DNA from: Chaetoderma sp. LZ-2023a
Lineage: Eukaryota > Mollusca > Caudofoveata > Chaetodermatida > Chaetodermatidae
Assembly: GCA_034401795.1 (NCBI GenBank)
Contig: CM067371.1
Span: forward strand, 82,773,306-82,837,305
Direction: 5' to 3'
Length of the DNA stretch: 64,000 nt
The position numbers and the translations under genes were made by a program. Position 1 is the stretch's first letter; each line of letters begins with the position of its first letter. The notes beneath the pieces were generated by a model. It did not search any database and was not told where the DNA came from. It saw nothing but the letters and a program-made list of their open reading frames with translations. Shown here piece by piece: positions 1-63,179 of this stretch.

Positions 1-227
1 TCTCACAAATTTGTGTTCCTGTATATATCCTTTATTTCAGTGAGTTTACGAGACAAGATGCTTTCCTCCACGGATTTTGGAAGTATCCAGTTCGTGATAA
101 GCCTGGCCATCTCTGTTACTACTCTTAGGAACCTCATTTAATGCTAAAACATCAAAACGATCTTTAACAGCTATACTTCTTGTTTGAGTGTTGTTGATTT
201 ATTGCAGTGTTCCGTTCTACTAGTATT
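1..227. other. no recognisable feature
   Basis: This stretch is AT-rich and non-coding. I see no conserved reading frame, splice-bounded exon or repeat arm before the MITE that follows it. Confidence 0.5.
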
Positions 228-467
228 TATACCCTTTATCCCTCATATCAGCAAAAACGGTTTCTGTAGTGGTCTTTAGAAATGTCAATTTGCAGACCAA
301 GAGAAAACTATTTTTGAAAATTTACAACTGGAATGCCTGGCTAGATAACCGAGCCAGTCTTTCCAGATGTAAATTTTCAAAAATACTCTATTCTCTAAGT
401 CTGTAAATTGACATTTTCTTTCAGAAAATTGAAATATTCTTGAACAAATTCAAGGCTTAAAGGGTTA
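228..467. mobile_element. P2 palindromic MITE (piggyBac-like ends)
   Basis: This is a near-palindrome of about 240 bp. It opens with ACCCTTTATCCC, has the central stem GATAACCGAGCCAGTC, and closes with TTAAAGGGTTA. The two arms share TTTTTGAAAATTTAC and its complement. Seven other copies in the window define the family. The CCCTTT ends next to TTAA are what piggyBac-type elements leave, so I infer a non-autonomous piggyBac derivative. Confidence 0.7.
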
Positions 468-831
468 CAAGTCAGCAATGACTTCACTTTCATTGGTAAT
501 TCCTGCCAAATCAAATCGTGTCAGTGGTGAGTGATGCCACCAACACCACCTTAGCCTAGTCATCTTTTCTTTCAGCATTGTTAAAACGTTCGTGTGTGTG
601 ATATATTCCATTGCGGGTGAATGGTATCTGGCTGAAAGTATTGACCTGGCCATATAGGAAGTCTCGCTCGATTTTGTGAGTGTTAGCTCAGAGCTGACAT
701 ATTCAGGCAATGGTCTGTGGAATGTTTTGCATGGCCAAGCATGTCAGGGGCACAGAAAACACACAGAGCTTTTCAATGGACGACAGATAAATGAACCATT
801 CGCCTTTTCTTTTTGGCCATTGAGTGTCCGT

Positions 832-935
832 ATTTATAAGAATCGAAGATCATACGCTAGTATTGACCACTAGAAGCAGTTTATACACATAATTATGTAT
901 ATAAAATTTGTAGATCTATCGGCCATTGTATCGTT
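832..935 (+). repeat. P9 dispersed repeat copy
   Basis: It carries TATAAGAATCGAAGATCA, then GCTAGTATTGAC, CACTAGAAGCA and a match ending in ATCTATCGGCCA. The same order recurs at 19950-20020 and 37866-37965. No coding potential is visible and the family is unknown. Confidence 0.55.
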
Positions 936-937
936 AC

Positions 938-1312
938 TGGACCTTTCCAGTTTTAGCTATGCCCCGCCTATCTCTAGCTAAGCTCCACCCACGTATCACT
1001 CGTGTTGGGATCGATCCCTGAGCTGCCTTACTACCAATTTCCAGAAAACTATACAGGTAAGCTGATGATTATTTTGAAACTAATTTGACTGGGTGTTGTT
1101 GTTCAGTCAACTTAGTTTCAGAATATTCAACATCATGTTTATTAAATAGTAAAGACATACAATTCGTACAACAACGCTTAGTCCGTCACCAATTATGCGT
1201 TCTTGACGAACACACCTACGTCATCCATGACGTCATTGATCATGATGTCGTTCCACACGTCACGTATTTGATTATGTCGTCATATGGTGGATGGATAAAC
1301 TGGAAAGGTCAA
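938..1312 (+). mobile_element. P1 MITE, copy 1
   Basis: The ends are inverted (GACCTTTCCAGTTT and AAACTGGAAAGGTC). In this orientation the family runs: a GCCCCGCC/CTAGCTAAGCTCCACCC arm; a GATCGATC box; AACTATACAGGTAAGCTG; a hairpin core with GAAACTAATTTGACTGGG; ATTAAATAGTAAAGACATAC; and an arm of TGACGTCA-like palindromes. Here the hairpin core is shortened. It encodes no protein, so it is a non-autonomous DNA element whose transposase family I cannot assign. Confidence 0.75.
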
Positions 1313-1395
1313 TTGCGGGCATATTTGTCCAGAGGTTTCACATAAAGGCAATTGACACTCATACTCATGAAACACAAGGCACGTGTCTGTGAATG

Positions 1396-1683
1396 TCAAA
1401 AACTGGATCCATACCCTCCATAATAGCTGACAAGACATTGGCAAATATCAGGAATCGTGACACCATCATAGGCAACTGATTGAAGTTCTACATTGAATGA
1501 ATCTGAAATAACTGTCTGGAAAGATCGGTCAAAATACCTTTCCATCGTTCCGCACATATTTAATGCTTCATCTCTCTGTCGAAATGCCCATCGTAAGAAC
1601 CCTCTTTTGAATGATGCATTCTGTGGCATGTGCATGTGGTTTGAAGGTTTCCGTACCGCCAGATCTCTATGTTGTGGCGACAT
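1396..1683 (-). other. unrecognised 95-residue open frame
   Basis: An ATG-started frame that contains YFDRSFQTVISDSF and ends YYGGYGSSF. It has no signal peptide, membrane segment or motif I recognise, and no clear splice sites bound it. Its length is near what chance allows in this composition. It could be an exon or transposon scrap, and I do not claim a gene. Confidence 0.15.
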
Positions 1684-2640
1684 TTGATCTTTGTCAAATC
1701 CATTTATTTGAAATCACAGCGAAGCCAGACATATCCTTTAAAGACCCACGGGTTGTCCTTGACTGCTTTTGCTATTGTATGTATACCTGTAAATATCTAT
1801 GATACACCAGCCAAATATTGAGTAACACATCCACATCTTTATTTACACTATCTTTCGATTTATCATACGAAGAAACACGTTCAGTGGTGTGCTCAGATGT
1901 TTAGAATTATTCTTACAATTTTGTCACTTTATACAGAGATTCTAACCAGTAGATTTGGTTGTGTGAGGTAGTTCTTCGTCCTCCATCCTAGATCTGTAGA
2001 CAGCGGTATAATCTGGCTTTAGTAGAAATTTATTTCTTACTGCGTAGTCGAGTTACCAAAATGGCCCCAAAACCAAATACCGGCAGTATATGGATAGCAA
2101 AATGTCTACAATTGCGTTTTCAATTTTCTTTAATTGAAACTTTGTAAAATTATCCCAGTCCGTCTATTACCGGTATCTTAAAATAAATATCTTAAAATGA
2201 AGGAATAGAGACATTTTAAAACAATCCTGTCCTATGTAGCCTATCAAGCATCATTTAAATGAATCTGCGCTAGAAAACACCTATACAGAAAAGTTATATA
2301 GGCAAGTTAAAATAATAAGAAAACGTGTTTCAGATAGCAGCCATTTTGTAATCGAGGAGGGTTAAACTTTATATGAAAGAATGTTGACTTCTCTGATGCG
2401 TAGCGCTTGTTCCCTGAAGGTTACAATACAATAGGGTAGAACGCGCATGGGAGCCGGCATACTGTCATTTTGATCCACGAGCTGACAGTCTATAACAGGA
2501 TTTGTCCAGAGGGAATGCCGTCTGAATGTGTTGCACCACTACACAAAATATCAAAAAATTCTCCGCAAATGAGCTCTCCCAAGCACTCTCAATGGTTGTG
2601 ACTGTCGCTGTCGAGAGCAAATTAGAACGAACATAGTCAT
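1684..2640. other. no recognisable feature
   Basis: About 1 kb of AT-rich DNA without a convincing frame, exon or repeat arm. Confidence 0.45.
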
Positions 2641-2654
2641 CGCTATGTGCATAC

Positions 2655-2733
2655 ATAACCGAGTTATCCTTATTCCACTATAACCTTTTGGCCTAAAACT
2701 AAAGTGACAGAAGGATAACTCTGTTATAAGCAC
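2655..2733. repeat. short hairpin (inverted repeat)
   Basis: ATAACCGAGTTATCCTTAT on the left pairs with AGAAGGATAACTCTGTTAT on the right across about 35 bp. It is probably a small MITE or solo hairpin. I see no target duplication. Confidence 0.45.
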
Positions 2734-3204
2734 TCAGTGGCTGTGTTATATTGGCCCATATCAATTCGGAAGATCAACTGCGAAAAATCTTTTAGCATCC
2801 TTACGCTAAATCCTTACGGAAAAATTAAAAAATAATAAATATGTAGACTTCTTTGCAACTAATTTGATTGAGTATTGTACGAAGGAAAGGCTCCTGGAAA
2901 ATTGGTTTCAAAATGTTCAAGACCTTGTTCGCGTGATTTTCTTGAAAGTTATACTTCCAGCACATCAACGTGGAATGGGTTAAGTTTTTTATCACGATTC
3001 GCGAATAATACATAAAGCTATGCTCTTTGACAAATAATAGACAACAAAGAAAGTCAATATACCAGATTGGCTTTGCCACGTACCTGTAGGCCTACTATTA
3101 TACTGGGACAGATCGTGCTTTTCAATTAGACTATAATAGAACAGGAAAAGCTTCTAGCAAATCCGCTTACGGTCAATATTAAGAGCATTAAACAGTAAAT
3201 GTAG

Positions 3205-3585
3205 GTTATGGTGTCAATTGGCTTTTCCAGTTTATCTATCAATCATATGACGTCATAACCAACTACGTGACGTAGATTGACGCCACGATCAATGATGTCA
3301 TGAATGACGTGACTAAGTTCGTCACGAACTGATGAGGTACTAACTTACTAAGGGTAATGTACGAATTGTATGTATTTACTATTTAATAAACATTCTGTTG
3401 AATATTTGAAACTAATTTGACTGGGCGTTGTTGCTGCCATATGCAGCAACAGCACCCCGTCAAATTAGTTTCGAACTATTCAACAGATTACATGTATAGT
3501 TTTCAGGAGATTGATAGTCTAAGAGTTCAGGGATCGATCGATCGCAACACGGGCGAAGCGTGGGTGGGGCTTAGCTAAAGATGAG
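3205..3585 (-). mobile_element. P1 MITE, copy 2 (reverse)
   Basis: A nearly complete copy in the opposite orientation. The TGACGTCA-like arm comes first, then ACTATTTAATAAACATTCTG. The long hairpin core follows (GCTGCCATATGCAGC centre), then CAGGGATCGATCGATCG and the GGGTGGGGCTTAGCTA arm. A poly-G run follows immediately. Confidence 0.75.
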
Positions 3586-3676
3586 GGGGGGGGGGGGGGT
3601 GTGACACGTTTCCAAAACATAAAACAGAAACGCAAACAGTTAGCGCAATTTATAACACGATGTAGGAAATATTGTG

Positions 3677-3762
3677 TTGAAGATTTTGAACATAATTGAA
3701 TTGGAAGACATTGCTGCCTAAGGCTTTCCAATCCAATCATGTTCAAAATATTCAACGTTTTA
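3677..3762. repeat. hairpin related to the P1 core
   Basis: GTTGAAGATTTTGAACATAA pairs with the complement of its right side around TGCTGCCTAAGGC. The arms resemble the P1 core (TTGAATATTTTGAA) but the stem differs, so this is a sister hairpin family or a diverged copy. Confidence 0.5.
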
Positions 3763-3784
3763 TTTTGTTTGGTAAATAATCTAA

Positions 3785-4300
3785 ATTATTTCTGACCTAT
3801 GCCGCAGCTCACAGTCGCTATGGTCCATAGCATTATGGTGAAAATCATGGCTCTTTTGTACCAACACAGCACTGTTGTGAGTGTTGCAATATGAATGTAT
3901 TACAGCGATCGTCGCTATATTAGAGCGGGAAATGCCAGATTCACTAACACGTTCCCAAACCATTATTTTTTTTAGAAGGTTTGTTTCAAAATGTTTCAGC
4001 GTCTTTGTTGCTCAAGCCTTTCAGCGTCCATCAGAAAGACTCTACAGAGATTTTGTTGCAAAAGCCTTTTATGGTGTGCGAAAATAATTTCCGGATTAAA
4101 ATTTCTTAGACTTGCTCAATGTTTTTCTTTATGCCTAGCGATATGGCCGGAGCGATCACAGAAAACGTAAAAGTAAAATATCTGGAATGTACACCATCAG
4201 TTCCAGTCAATTCGTGTGGTTGTGAGACGGATATTTGAAAGCCGGTCCGGTGAAAGAGGAGTTTTGTCCTCTGAATACTCTTACTCTGTAATAATGATAA
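3785..4300. other. no recognisable feature
   Basis: Non-coding DNA between a hairpin and a microsatellite. Short frames on both strands lack any recognisable domain. Confidence 0.4.
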
Positions 4301-4305
4301 TGGTG

Positions 4306-4423
<118 letters not shown>

Positions 4424-4569
4424 AATGTAGGCCATATAACGTAGGCCTAGTAGTTGTGGTTGTGGTACCGTATTATGCTCGTATTATGCCTGTTCATATG
4501 TACATATGTTTATATGTTCCCCCACATACTTGTAAAAGTATGGGTGTAATCAATGAAATGAAATGAAAT

Positions 4570-4665
4570 GGACGCTGGTCTAGTAGTAGGCTACTCGCCC
4601 TCAAAAGCTAGGCGGCAAGTGTTGCAGAATTCCTTGGTACGAATCCCGCTCAGGCCGAGAACTGA
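4570..4665 (+). repeat. tRNA-like SINE head
   Basis: TGGTCTAGTAGTAGGC resembles a pol III A box and TTGGTACGAATCCC a B box, about 45 bp apart as in tRNAs. No acceptor stem closes it. An A-rich stretch follows, so a SINE relic is likelier than a functional tRNA. Confidence 0.4.
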
Positions 4666-4789
4666 AAAAAGGTAAAAGTTACATTCCAATGACACCTGAG
4701 CTATCATGCCAGTGCGTCGTCAATGACATGGTTCATAGAACTAATACTACTACCCCAAATATAATAAAATCGTTACGTAGGCTTATCTG

Positions 4790-4990
4790 CAACACCAGCT
4801 TCCACTAAAATTCGTTTCAAAATATTTATCAACTTACCTATATCATGACTTTAAAAGTGAAATACTGGTATTAAAACTGTTCAAATGGGTAAAATATGAT
4901 CATTGTTTTTAATCCAGTGGGGCCCCTTATTTTTCGAGTCCCCGGGTCTGTAGTTGCAACCCCGTTAGCCATTGCCTTAATACGATTCAG
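4790..4990 (+). repeat. P10 dispersed repeat copy
   Basis: Shares ATACTGGTATT, GTTCAAATGGGTAAAAT and CCGTTAGCC..TTGCC blocks, in the same order, with 47520-47665. Probably the flank of a larger unclassified element. Confidence 0.45.
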
Positions 4991-5286
4991 AATCAACCCC
5001 ATCCTTGTATTATGCTCATAGTAATACAGGGATGCTGAGTGTTAAATGTGTTGATTACGCTTAGACCGTTAACTAGAGGTCTTCAACACAGGATAATCTG
5101 GTGGTTCAGACTATAGAAGGATGTTGTTCTCTATATGAAATTATGTTTTAATCAACAGTTCACAAATCTATGTTTCAATAACATTTATTAGGATATTAGC
5201 CCGACGCAAACACTGAAATAATCGACTGTTATTATATTACCCTTGTGCTACACGATGACCTCAAATCGTTCTCAAACGCGGGCAAT

Positions 5287-5675
5287 GGAGGAATCTAGTT
5301 ATAACTCTTCCCCGCCATCTCTAGATAGGCTCCACCCACGATTTGCCCGTGTCGGAATCAACTGATCTCTGCACTCTCCGAATCTCAATTTCCAAAAAAC
5401 TATACATGTATGCTGTGGATTGTTTTGACACTAATTTGACTCGGTGCTGTTGCTGCCTATGGCACAGGCAGTGTCCAGTCAAATTAGTTTCAAAATATTC
5501 AACAGAATGTTGATTAAATAGTAAAGACATACAATTCATGCAACGTAACGGACTATTAAGCGTTTAAGACGGACTAAATCGAGTTATTCATGACGTAATT
5601 TATTATGATGTCATCCTAAATGTGGCTTAGTTGATTATGACATCATATGATTGACTGAGAAACTGCATTCCTGAA
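5287..5675 (+). mobile_element. P1 MITE, copy 3
   Basis: Full-length family layout: CTCCACCCACG arm, AAAAACTATACATGTATGCTG, hairpin core with TTTGACTCGGTGCTGTTGC, AAATAGTAAAGACATACAAT, then the ATTATGACATCATATGATTG arm. Several substitutions suggest an old insertion. Confidence 0.75.
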
Positions 5676-5786
5676 TTGAGTCGTCTTGCATATATATGCC
5701 TAATTAACCTTTAAGATACAGTCCTTCGATTGAACCTTCTGATTGTATCCTACATTATGAAGTGCTATGTCAAATTTGGTGATTCT

Positions 5787-6034
5787 TACGCCCTTTGACC
5801 GATAAATGCACAAGCCTAGAAACAAGTCCATAAAATCGGCTAGAGAAATGACCATTCGCAGTCAGAGGACTATTTTTGAAAATTTATGACAGGAATGACA
5901 GGCGCGATAATCGAGCCACTCTTTCCGGTGGTAAATTTCCAAGAATGGCATTGTCTTATTCTGGAAACGGACATTTCACAATAGATAGACCTAATCGAGG
6001 TTTTCCTGTCAAATTTAGTCACTAAAGGGTTAAG
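5787..6034. mobile_element. P2 palindromic MITE copy
   Basis: Begins CCCTTTGACC and ends ACTAAAGGGTTAA. The centre keeps GATAATCGAGCCACTCTTTCC and both arms keep the GAAAATTTA motif. Diverged from the 21.9-kb copy. Confidence 0.6.
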
Positions 6035-6511
6035 ATAATCGACGGCGTGGGTAATGATAATAATTCTACTAAATCTATTGTTTCTGTATGTATGTATAAT
6101 CGTATGTTATAATGTGCTTTGCTGTATTTGTCTACGAAATTGAGAATTAGTTTCTGTATTTTAGCACATAAAAATATCGTTATTTCTACTTCTTGTATAT
6201 TTCCAAAGCATTTCAGCAGAAAAGAAAGGAATTTAGTTTACAATGCTGAATATATCAATGCTAATTTGACTGGAAGTTTGCTGCTGTTGAAAGCATCAGT
6301 AGCTTTTGTTCAAATTACTCTTAATACATTCAGAATATTATATGATTATAAGAAATACATTCCCTACGTTCCCTGTCTGTACATAGATGTATAAATTTGT
6401 ACATATTAGGGCCTATATATCTATATTAAAAAACAAACATTTGTATATATGTTAATGAGGGCCTCTGCTAGATCAGGCCGTGTACTTGAAGTGCTACCCT
6501 CAATAAATAAC

Positions 6512-6512
6512 G

Positions 6513-6569
<57 letters not shown>

Positions 6570-6570
6570 G
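6512..6570. repeat. (ATT)n microsatellite
   Basis: About 19 uninterrupted ATT triplets. Confidence 0.95.
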
Positions 6571-6689
6571 CAGATGTCCACAGTGCATTGCATACCATAC
6601 ATATTCCTATTATGCTGCGGATGTATCAGTATTAGATACAATTCTAGAAGAGAGATGGTCATTGGAAGATGTTGCTATGGACGAATGCA

Positions 6690-7030
6690 CCTTTTGCTAT
6701 GCCCCGCCCATCTATAGCTAAGCTCCACCCTTGTGCTGAGTGTGTTGGTATCGATTTATGTTATATAATTTGAACCCTGACTTCCCAGAATCCCATTTTC
6801 AAGGTAACTATACAGGTGAGCTGTTAAATAGTTTGAAACTAATTTCTCTGGGCGCTGTTGGCAGCAACAGCGCCCAGTCTAATTAGTTTAAAATGTTTAA
6901 ATAGCAAAGACACGCAATTCTTAAAATTTGACGAACTATAGTTTTTGATGAAGTATTTCTGTCAATTATGATTGTGATGTCAATCTATGTGTGACGTAAT
7001 TGATTATAACATCCCAAAAGTCCTGAAAAT
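6690..7030 (+). mobile_element. P1 MITE, copy 4
   Basis: Contains CTATGCCCCGCCCATC, CTAAGCTCCACCC, TAACTATACAGGTGAGCTG and a strong core hairpin (GGGCGCTGTTGGCAGCAACAGCGCCC). The right arm ends near GTGACGTAATTGATTATAAC. Confidence 0.7.
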
Positions 7031-7055
7031 CTGAAAGATCCAGGAAAATGTGGCA

Positions 7056-7278
7056 AAAACGGGAGGACGATGGCTTGTTATCTCTGAATGGCATTGTTTC
7101 ACAGGTTGTCTAATCAGCTTATACATAGGCTTCAAATTGTATTAACCATGTAATGTCTAAATGAGCCAGTCATTTCAGTGGTAAAATTCCATAAATAGGC
7201 TTCTCTTGGCCTGCAAACGGGCATTCCTCAATACCGCTGCAGAAGTCCGTAGTGACCGGCATCGACGTGAAAGGGTTA
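7056..7278. mobile_element. degenerate P2 MITE copy
   Basis: The right half is clear (GAGCCAGTCATTTCAGTGG, CTTGGCCTGCAAACGG, GTGAAAGGGTTAA). The left half is eroded. Confidence 0.45.
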
Positions 7279-7956
7279 AACTGACATTAGCCTACTTCCT
7301 TGAAATTGATAAGTACAACTCGGGCTAGGGCGTGATCAATCCAGTCTTTCTAGGCTGAGTGTGAATGGACTAACAGTCAGTGGCCATCGGGAGGTCAGCT
7401 AGGATCATAAAGCCCAAAGGGTGTCACTTGTGTGACTATATCAAGTTTCATCTTCGCCCGAATTCTTAGCTTCTATCATATATATAGATTCTGATATGAC
7501 AGCCAAAGTATGTAAAATTTGACACTCGGATTTTTAGGCCTATACAGCTCACTAACATAATCGTTTTGGAATTAATACACCCTCCATAATTCGCGCTCAT
7601 CTGCACATAATGCAATGGGCATATTAAAAACTAAATACCGTGTACAAATATTTATTAGTTCCTAACACAGTTCAATCAGAGGAGTTCCTATATGTATTAA
7701 TGTTCATAACGGGTTACAATATAAAGAAAACCCGAATTGAACGGACTCATCATTCGATATCCGCCACAATTGGGATAAAAGCTCAATGAAAATAAGCATA
7801 GAATCACTTTGAACCATCGTCTCAGCCTATAACGCAGGAACGACTGTTTCTAAAAAATTATAAAAATGTCAATCATTTGTCATTGAAGGTATAAAATAAC
7901 AAAGATATTGTTACGGTAATCATATACAATTTTTTCCTAAGACAAAAATTAGCGTA
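7279..7956 (+). other. region upstream of esterase exon 1
   Basis: No coding frame. The start codon at 7957 is preceded by AGCGTA. I see no convincing TATA box or initiator, so the promoter and any 5' untranslated exon remain unplaced. Confidence 0.35.
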
Positions 7957-59840
<51,884 letters not shown>

Positions 59841-59884
59841 TTACCATTCTCGTGCCATCAACACATTGTTGGTCATGAAGCTCT

Positions 59885-60290
59885 AATAGAGGGTTCCATT
59901 TCTAGCTATAGTCCGCCCATTTCTAGCCAAGCTCCGCCAATTTCTTTCTAGGTCCCGTCCACGTTTTGCTTGTGTTGTGCTCGATTTATATACTATACGA
60001 ACACTGAATTCGCAGAATCTCATTTCAACGTAATTATACAGGTAAGCTGTTGAATATTTTGAAACTAATTCGACTGCGTACTTTTAGTGATTATGGCAGC
60101 TACATCACCCAGTCAAATTAATTTTAAAATATCCAATAGAATCCTTATTAAATAGTAACCCCTTCAAGGACATACAACTCGTACACTTGACTGACTATTT
60201 CATCTTCTTGACGGAGGATTCTGTGCCAATTATGGTTGTGACATTAGCCTACATGTGACATAATTGATTATGACGTCATGTATGAATCCC
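59885..60290 (+). mobile_element. P1 MITE, copy 13
   Basis: TATAGTCCGCCCATTTCTAG, CTTGTGTTGTGCTCGAT, AATTATACAGGTAAGCTG and a diverged core, then TTGATTATGACGTCATG. It begins 45 bp after the esterase stop, so the gene's 3' UTR may run into it. Confidence 0.75.
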
Positions 60291-60840
60291 TAAAATGAAC
60301 ATTTTTACAAAAGCGAACACTATTTCTATCTTTAAACACACACTTCTTAAAGACCCAATACCTGGTAAATCTCAAAGCCTAATATACAGAATTATGTGGA
60401 TAAAACGGTCCCAGAGTGGCACTATTCCGTCTTGAACAGCGTTTCTAATAAATAGTAAACAAAAAGATGCAAATTATTAATTTCACAAATATTAAAATTG
60501 CAAATTAAACATAACTAACAAATTTCACACTGGCGCCACCATTTTCAGTGATATTTAAGATTTTCTGAGTTCCATCCAATCTGAATGATCCCTAAACACG
60601 TGTACGAATACCTGCGTGAGCGGCTCTATTAATCCAGAACAAGAATAACACAACAAATATGGGTGACGTAGTCAGAATTTGTGTATCAAAATTAGTATGC
60701 ATTAATAGTATACTAAACTCGTTACAATGCAATCAAAATATTAAAAATTTCCAAAATTTATGCTAGCTTGCAGGTAATGTCGCTTTAATTAACACCCCCC
60801 CACCCCATTTACAAAATGTGCTAATTATGTGCTCTAATGA
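60291..60840. other. no recognisable feature
   Basis: AT-rich sequence. TTCTAATAAATAG at 60443 could serve as a distal esterase poly(A) signal, with no support beyond the hexamer. Confidence 0.35.
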
Positions 60841-60844
60841 AGGA

Positions 60845-61225
60845 ATCCCGTTTTAGCTATGTCCCGCCCATCTCTAGCTAAGCTCCGCCCACGCTTTGCA
60901 CGTGTTGGGATCAGTTGATCCCAGCACTCTCTGAAACTCAATTTACAGGAAACTTATGCAGGTATACTGCGGAATATTTCGAACCTAATTTGACTGGGTA
61001 CCGTTGTTGCCTATCATGTAGTCAAATAAGTTTCAAAATATTCAGAGGACTGCTTATTAAATAATAAAGACATACAATTCGTACAACTTGACTGACTATT
61101 AAGTGTTATGGCGGACTAAATCGCGTCATTCATGACGTAATTGATTATCACACCAGCCTACGTAGGAATTATTTGATTATGACGTCATATGATTGATTGA
61201 TTGATTCATTGATAGATAAACAGGA
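60845..61225 (+). mobile_element. P1 MITE, copy 14
   Basis: GTCCCGCCCATCTCTAGCTA, TCAGTTGATCCCAGCACTCT, AAACTTATGCAGGTATACTG, an eroded core, TAATAAAGACATACAATTCG and TGATTATGACGTCATATGAT. Confidence 0.75.
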
Positions 61226-61455
61226 TTCCTCCGCTGTGTTATTTCAACTGTGTACTATTTAATGTGGTGATTAATATAACACATGTACTTCAGTCAATAT
61301 ATCGATCAATGAGCACAATAGTAAATGTTTGAACAATAACGTACTCTACTTTTTCAATCATTAATTCCATTCGTTATTTTGGAATGTATGACACCATTGT
61401 GAGGAAGTTTGTTTTGCTCTGAATGTATCACACTTATTGGCTGAATACAATATTT

Positions 61456-61696
61456 TTAACCTTTTCGTGACGAAACCGGCCCAAACCGGCCTCTGTAGTG
61501 GTTTTGAGTAATGTCCATTTACAGGCCAAGAGAAGACTATTTTTGAAAATTTACCACTGAAATGACTGACTCGGTAACCGAGCCAGTCTTTACAGTGGTA
61601 AATTTTCAAAAATAGTCTTCCATTAGCCTGTAAATTGACATTCAACAAGTAAATAATTTAATTTTTCGAAGAAATTTAGTCATTAAATGGTTACGG
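61456..61696. mobile_element. P2 palindromic MITE, well-paired copy
   Basis: TTAACCTTTTCGTGACGAAA to TTTAGTCATTAAATGGTTA. The stem around CTCGGTAACCGAG extends through GAAAATTTACCACTGAAATG and its complement, nearly perfect over 60 bp per arm. Confidence 0.8.
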
Positions 61697-61849
61697 AAGG
61701 AATAGAAGCATGCGCACGAAAAGCTGCTACTGCCTGTTTGCCTCTTTGATCATCTACTACAGGTGGCATCCTAGAGAATGTGCCACGTCTGACTGATTTA
61801 CGCTAGCAAATAATAATTTCACTGGGCAATAATTCTGGATCTACTGGAT

Positions 61850-61918
61850 ATTTTTAAGACAATTTGACTGAAAGTTGTCGATGGCTTAATTGTTTTCAAA
61901 ATATTCAGCAAATCCAAA
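61850..61918. repeat. hairpin related to the P1 core
   Basis: TTTTTAAGACAATTTGACTG pairs with GGCTTAATTGTTTTCAAAAT only in part. The ATATTCAGCA end is typical of the hairpin group. Confidence 0.4.
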
Positions 61919-62445
61919 GTTAATCCACATGGAAAATGTATAGAAATTCAACAGACATACTGTTATTATACCGCAATACGGTACTGACAACATAAGCTAT
62001 GGCTACATAAATCAATTGTCATAAAAATTTCATGAATAATTATTATTTTTAAACCTGGATATTAAGGATTTTGACTAATACTTGATAATAGTGGAGGGAT
62101 CCAGACTGTCGTGCATGTATTTGACGTCATTAGTCATCTGTTTTTCCGCAGTCGCAATCAAATGACGAACGTGACAAAGGCCCAAGGTCCGACAGTAACA
62201 TTCTGATTTTAATTTAATGAATTTCCAATTTAATGAACATTCTGTTGGATATTAGTAACGATGGCAGCTTTATTACATTTATTACATTATTATGCAGAGT
62301 ACGATGGTAATCAAGAATTCACTTTTTAGTGTTAAATTGTCTCTTGTTCTTATTTTCAATGGGTACTCTTTCGAAGGTCAACGAAAATGGGAAGCTAAAA
62401 TGTCAAACTGTGACCATATGGCAGAAAGCGTGAAGGAAATATTTA
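61919..62445. other. no recognisable gene
   Basis: Non-coding. A stray TTTGACGTCATTAGTC at 62120 resembles the P1 CRE arm. Confidence 0.35.
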
Positions 62446-62448
62446 TAC

Positions 62449-62547
62449 GCACGCACGCACTCACGCACGCGCACACACGCACAAACACACACACACGCAC
62501 GCACGCACTCACTCACTCACTCACTCACTCACTCACTCACTCACTCA

Positions 62548-62619
<72 letters not shown>

Positions 62620-62620
62620 T
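62449..62620. repeat. (ACGC)n and (ACTC)n microsatellite
   Basis: ACGC units, then 12 ACTC units, then about 20 ACGC units. Confidence 0.95.
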
Positions 62621-63175
62621 ACACCGAAAAGTGAAGGCTATCCGCTATTTTGAATTCTTATGTACCTTTTGAAGCGATCATTCCAAGGGACAAACCAGCT
62701 AGTTAGCTATTTCAAGTTCAATTGAGATCTAAACAGTTATAGTTAGCCATGGTTTGTGAACCGAATTTGATCTAAAGTGTGTTCTGGTGAATGAGCGGCT
62801 CAGTGAATTTACTGACTATCTTCATCACCATTGACCCGGAACCACTGACCTTGACCAACGACGCCAGAATAAGTTTCGTGACTCATAAGTCATAATGGCT
62901 ATGATTTTGTGCCAATATTCTGAACTATAAGTATTCTAAATTACCTTAAGTTTAGCAGATTTGTTGATAGTATCTCGATCTATAGGCTTCAAATTCAATC
63001 TGAGAAATCATTGACGTCCGCGTATTGAAGAGATTCAATTTTAGTCATTTTAATCAGTTAGATTTCACTGCGCACCATCTATGATTACTGTTTTCTGCGG
63101 CTATAATAGGAGAAACTTCCTACATCTGCAATCAGCCCTTATTCGCGTTTGACCACTATACGTCTTGTTCTCAGC
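62621..63175. other. no recognisable feature
   Basis: Non-coding sequence between a microsatellite and a LINE relic. Confidence 0.35.
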
Positions 63176-63179
63176 CAAA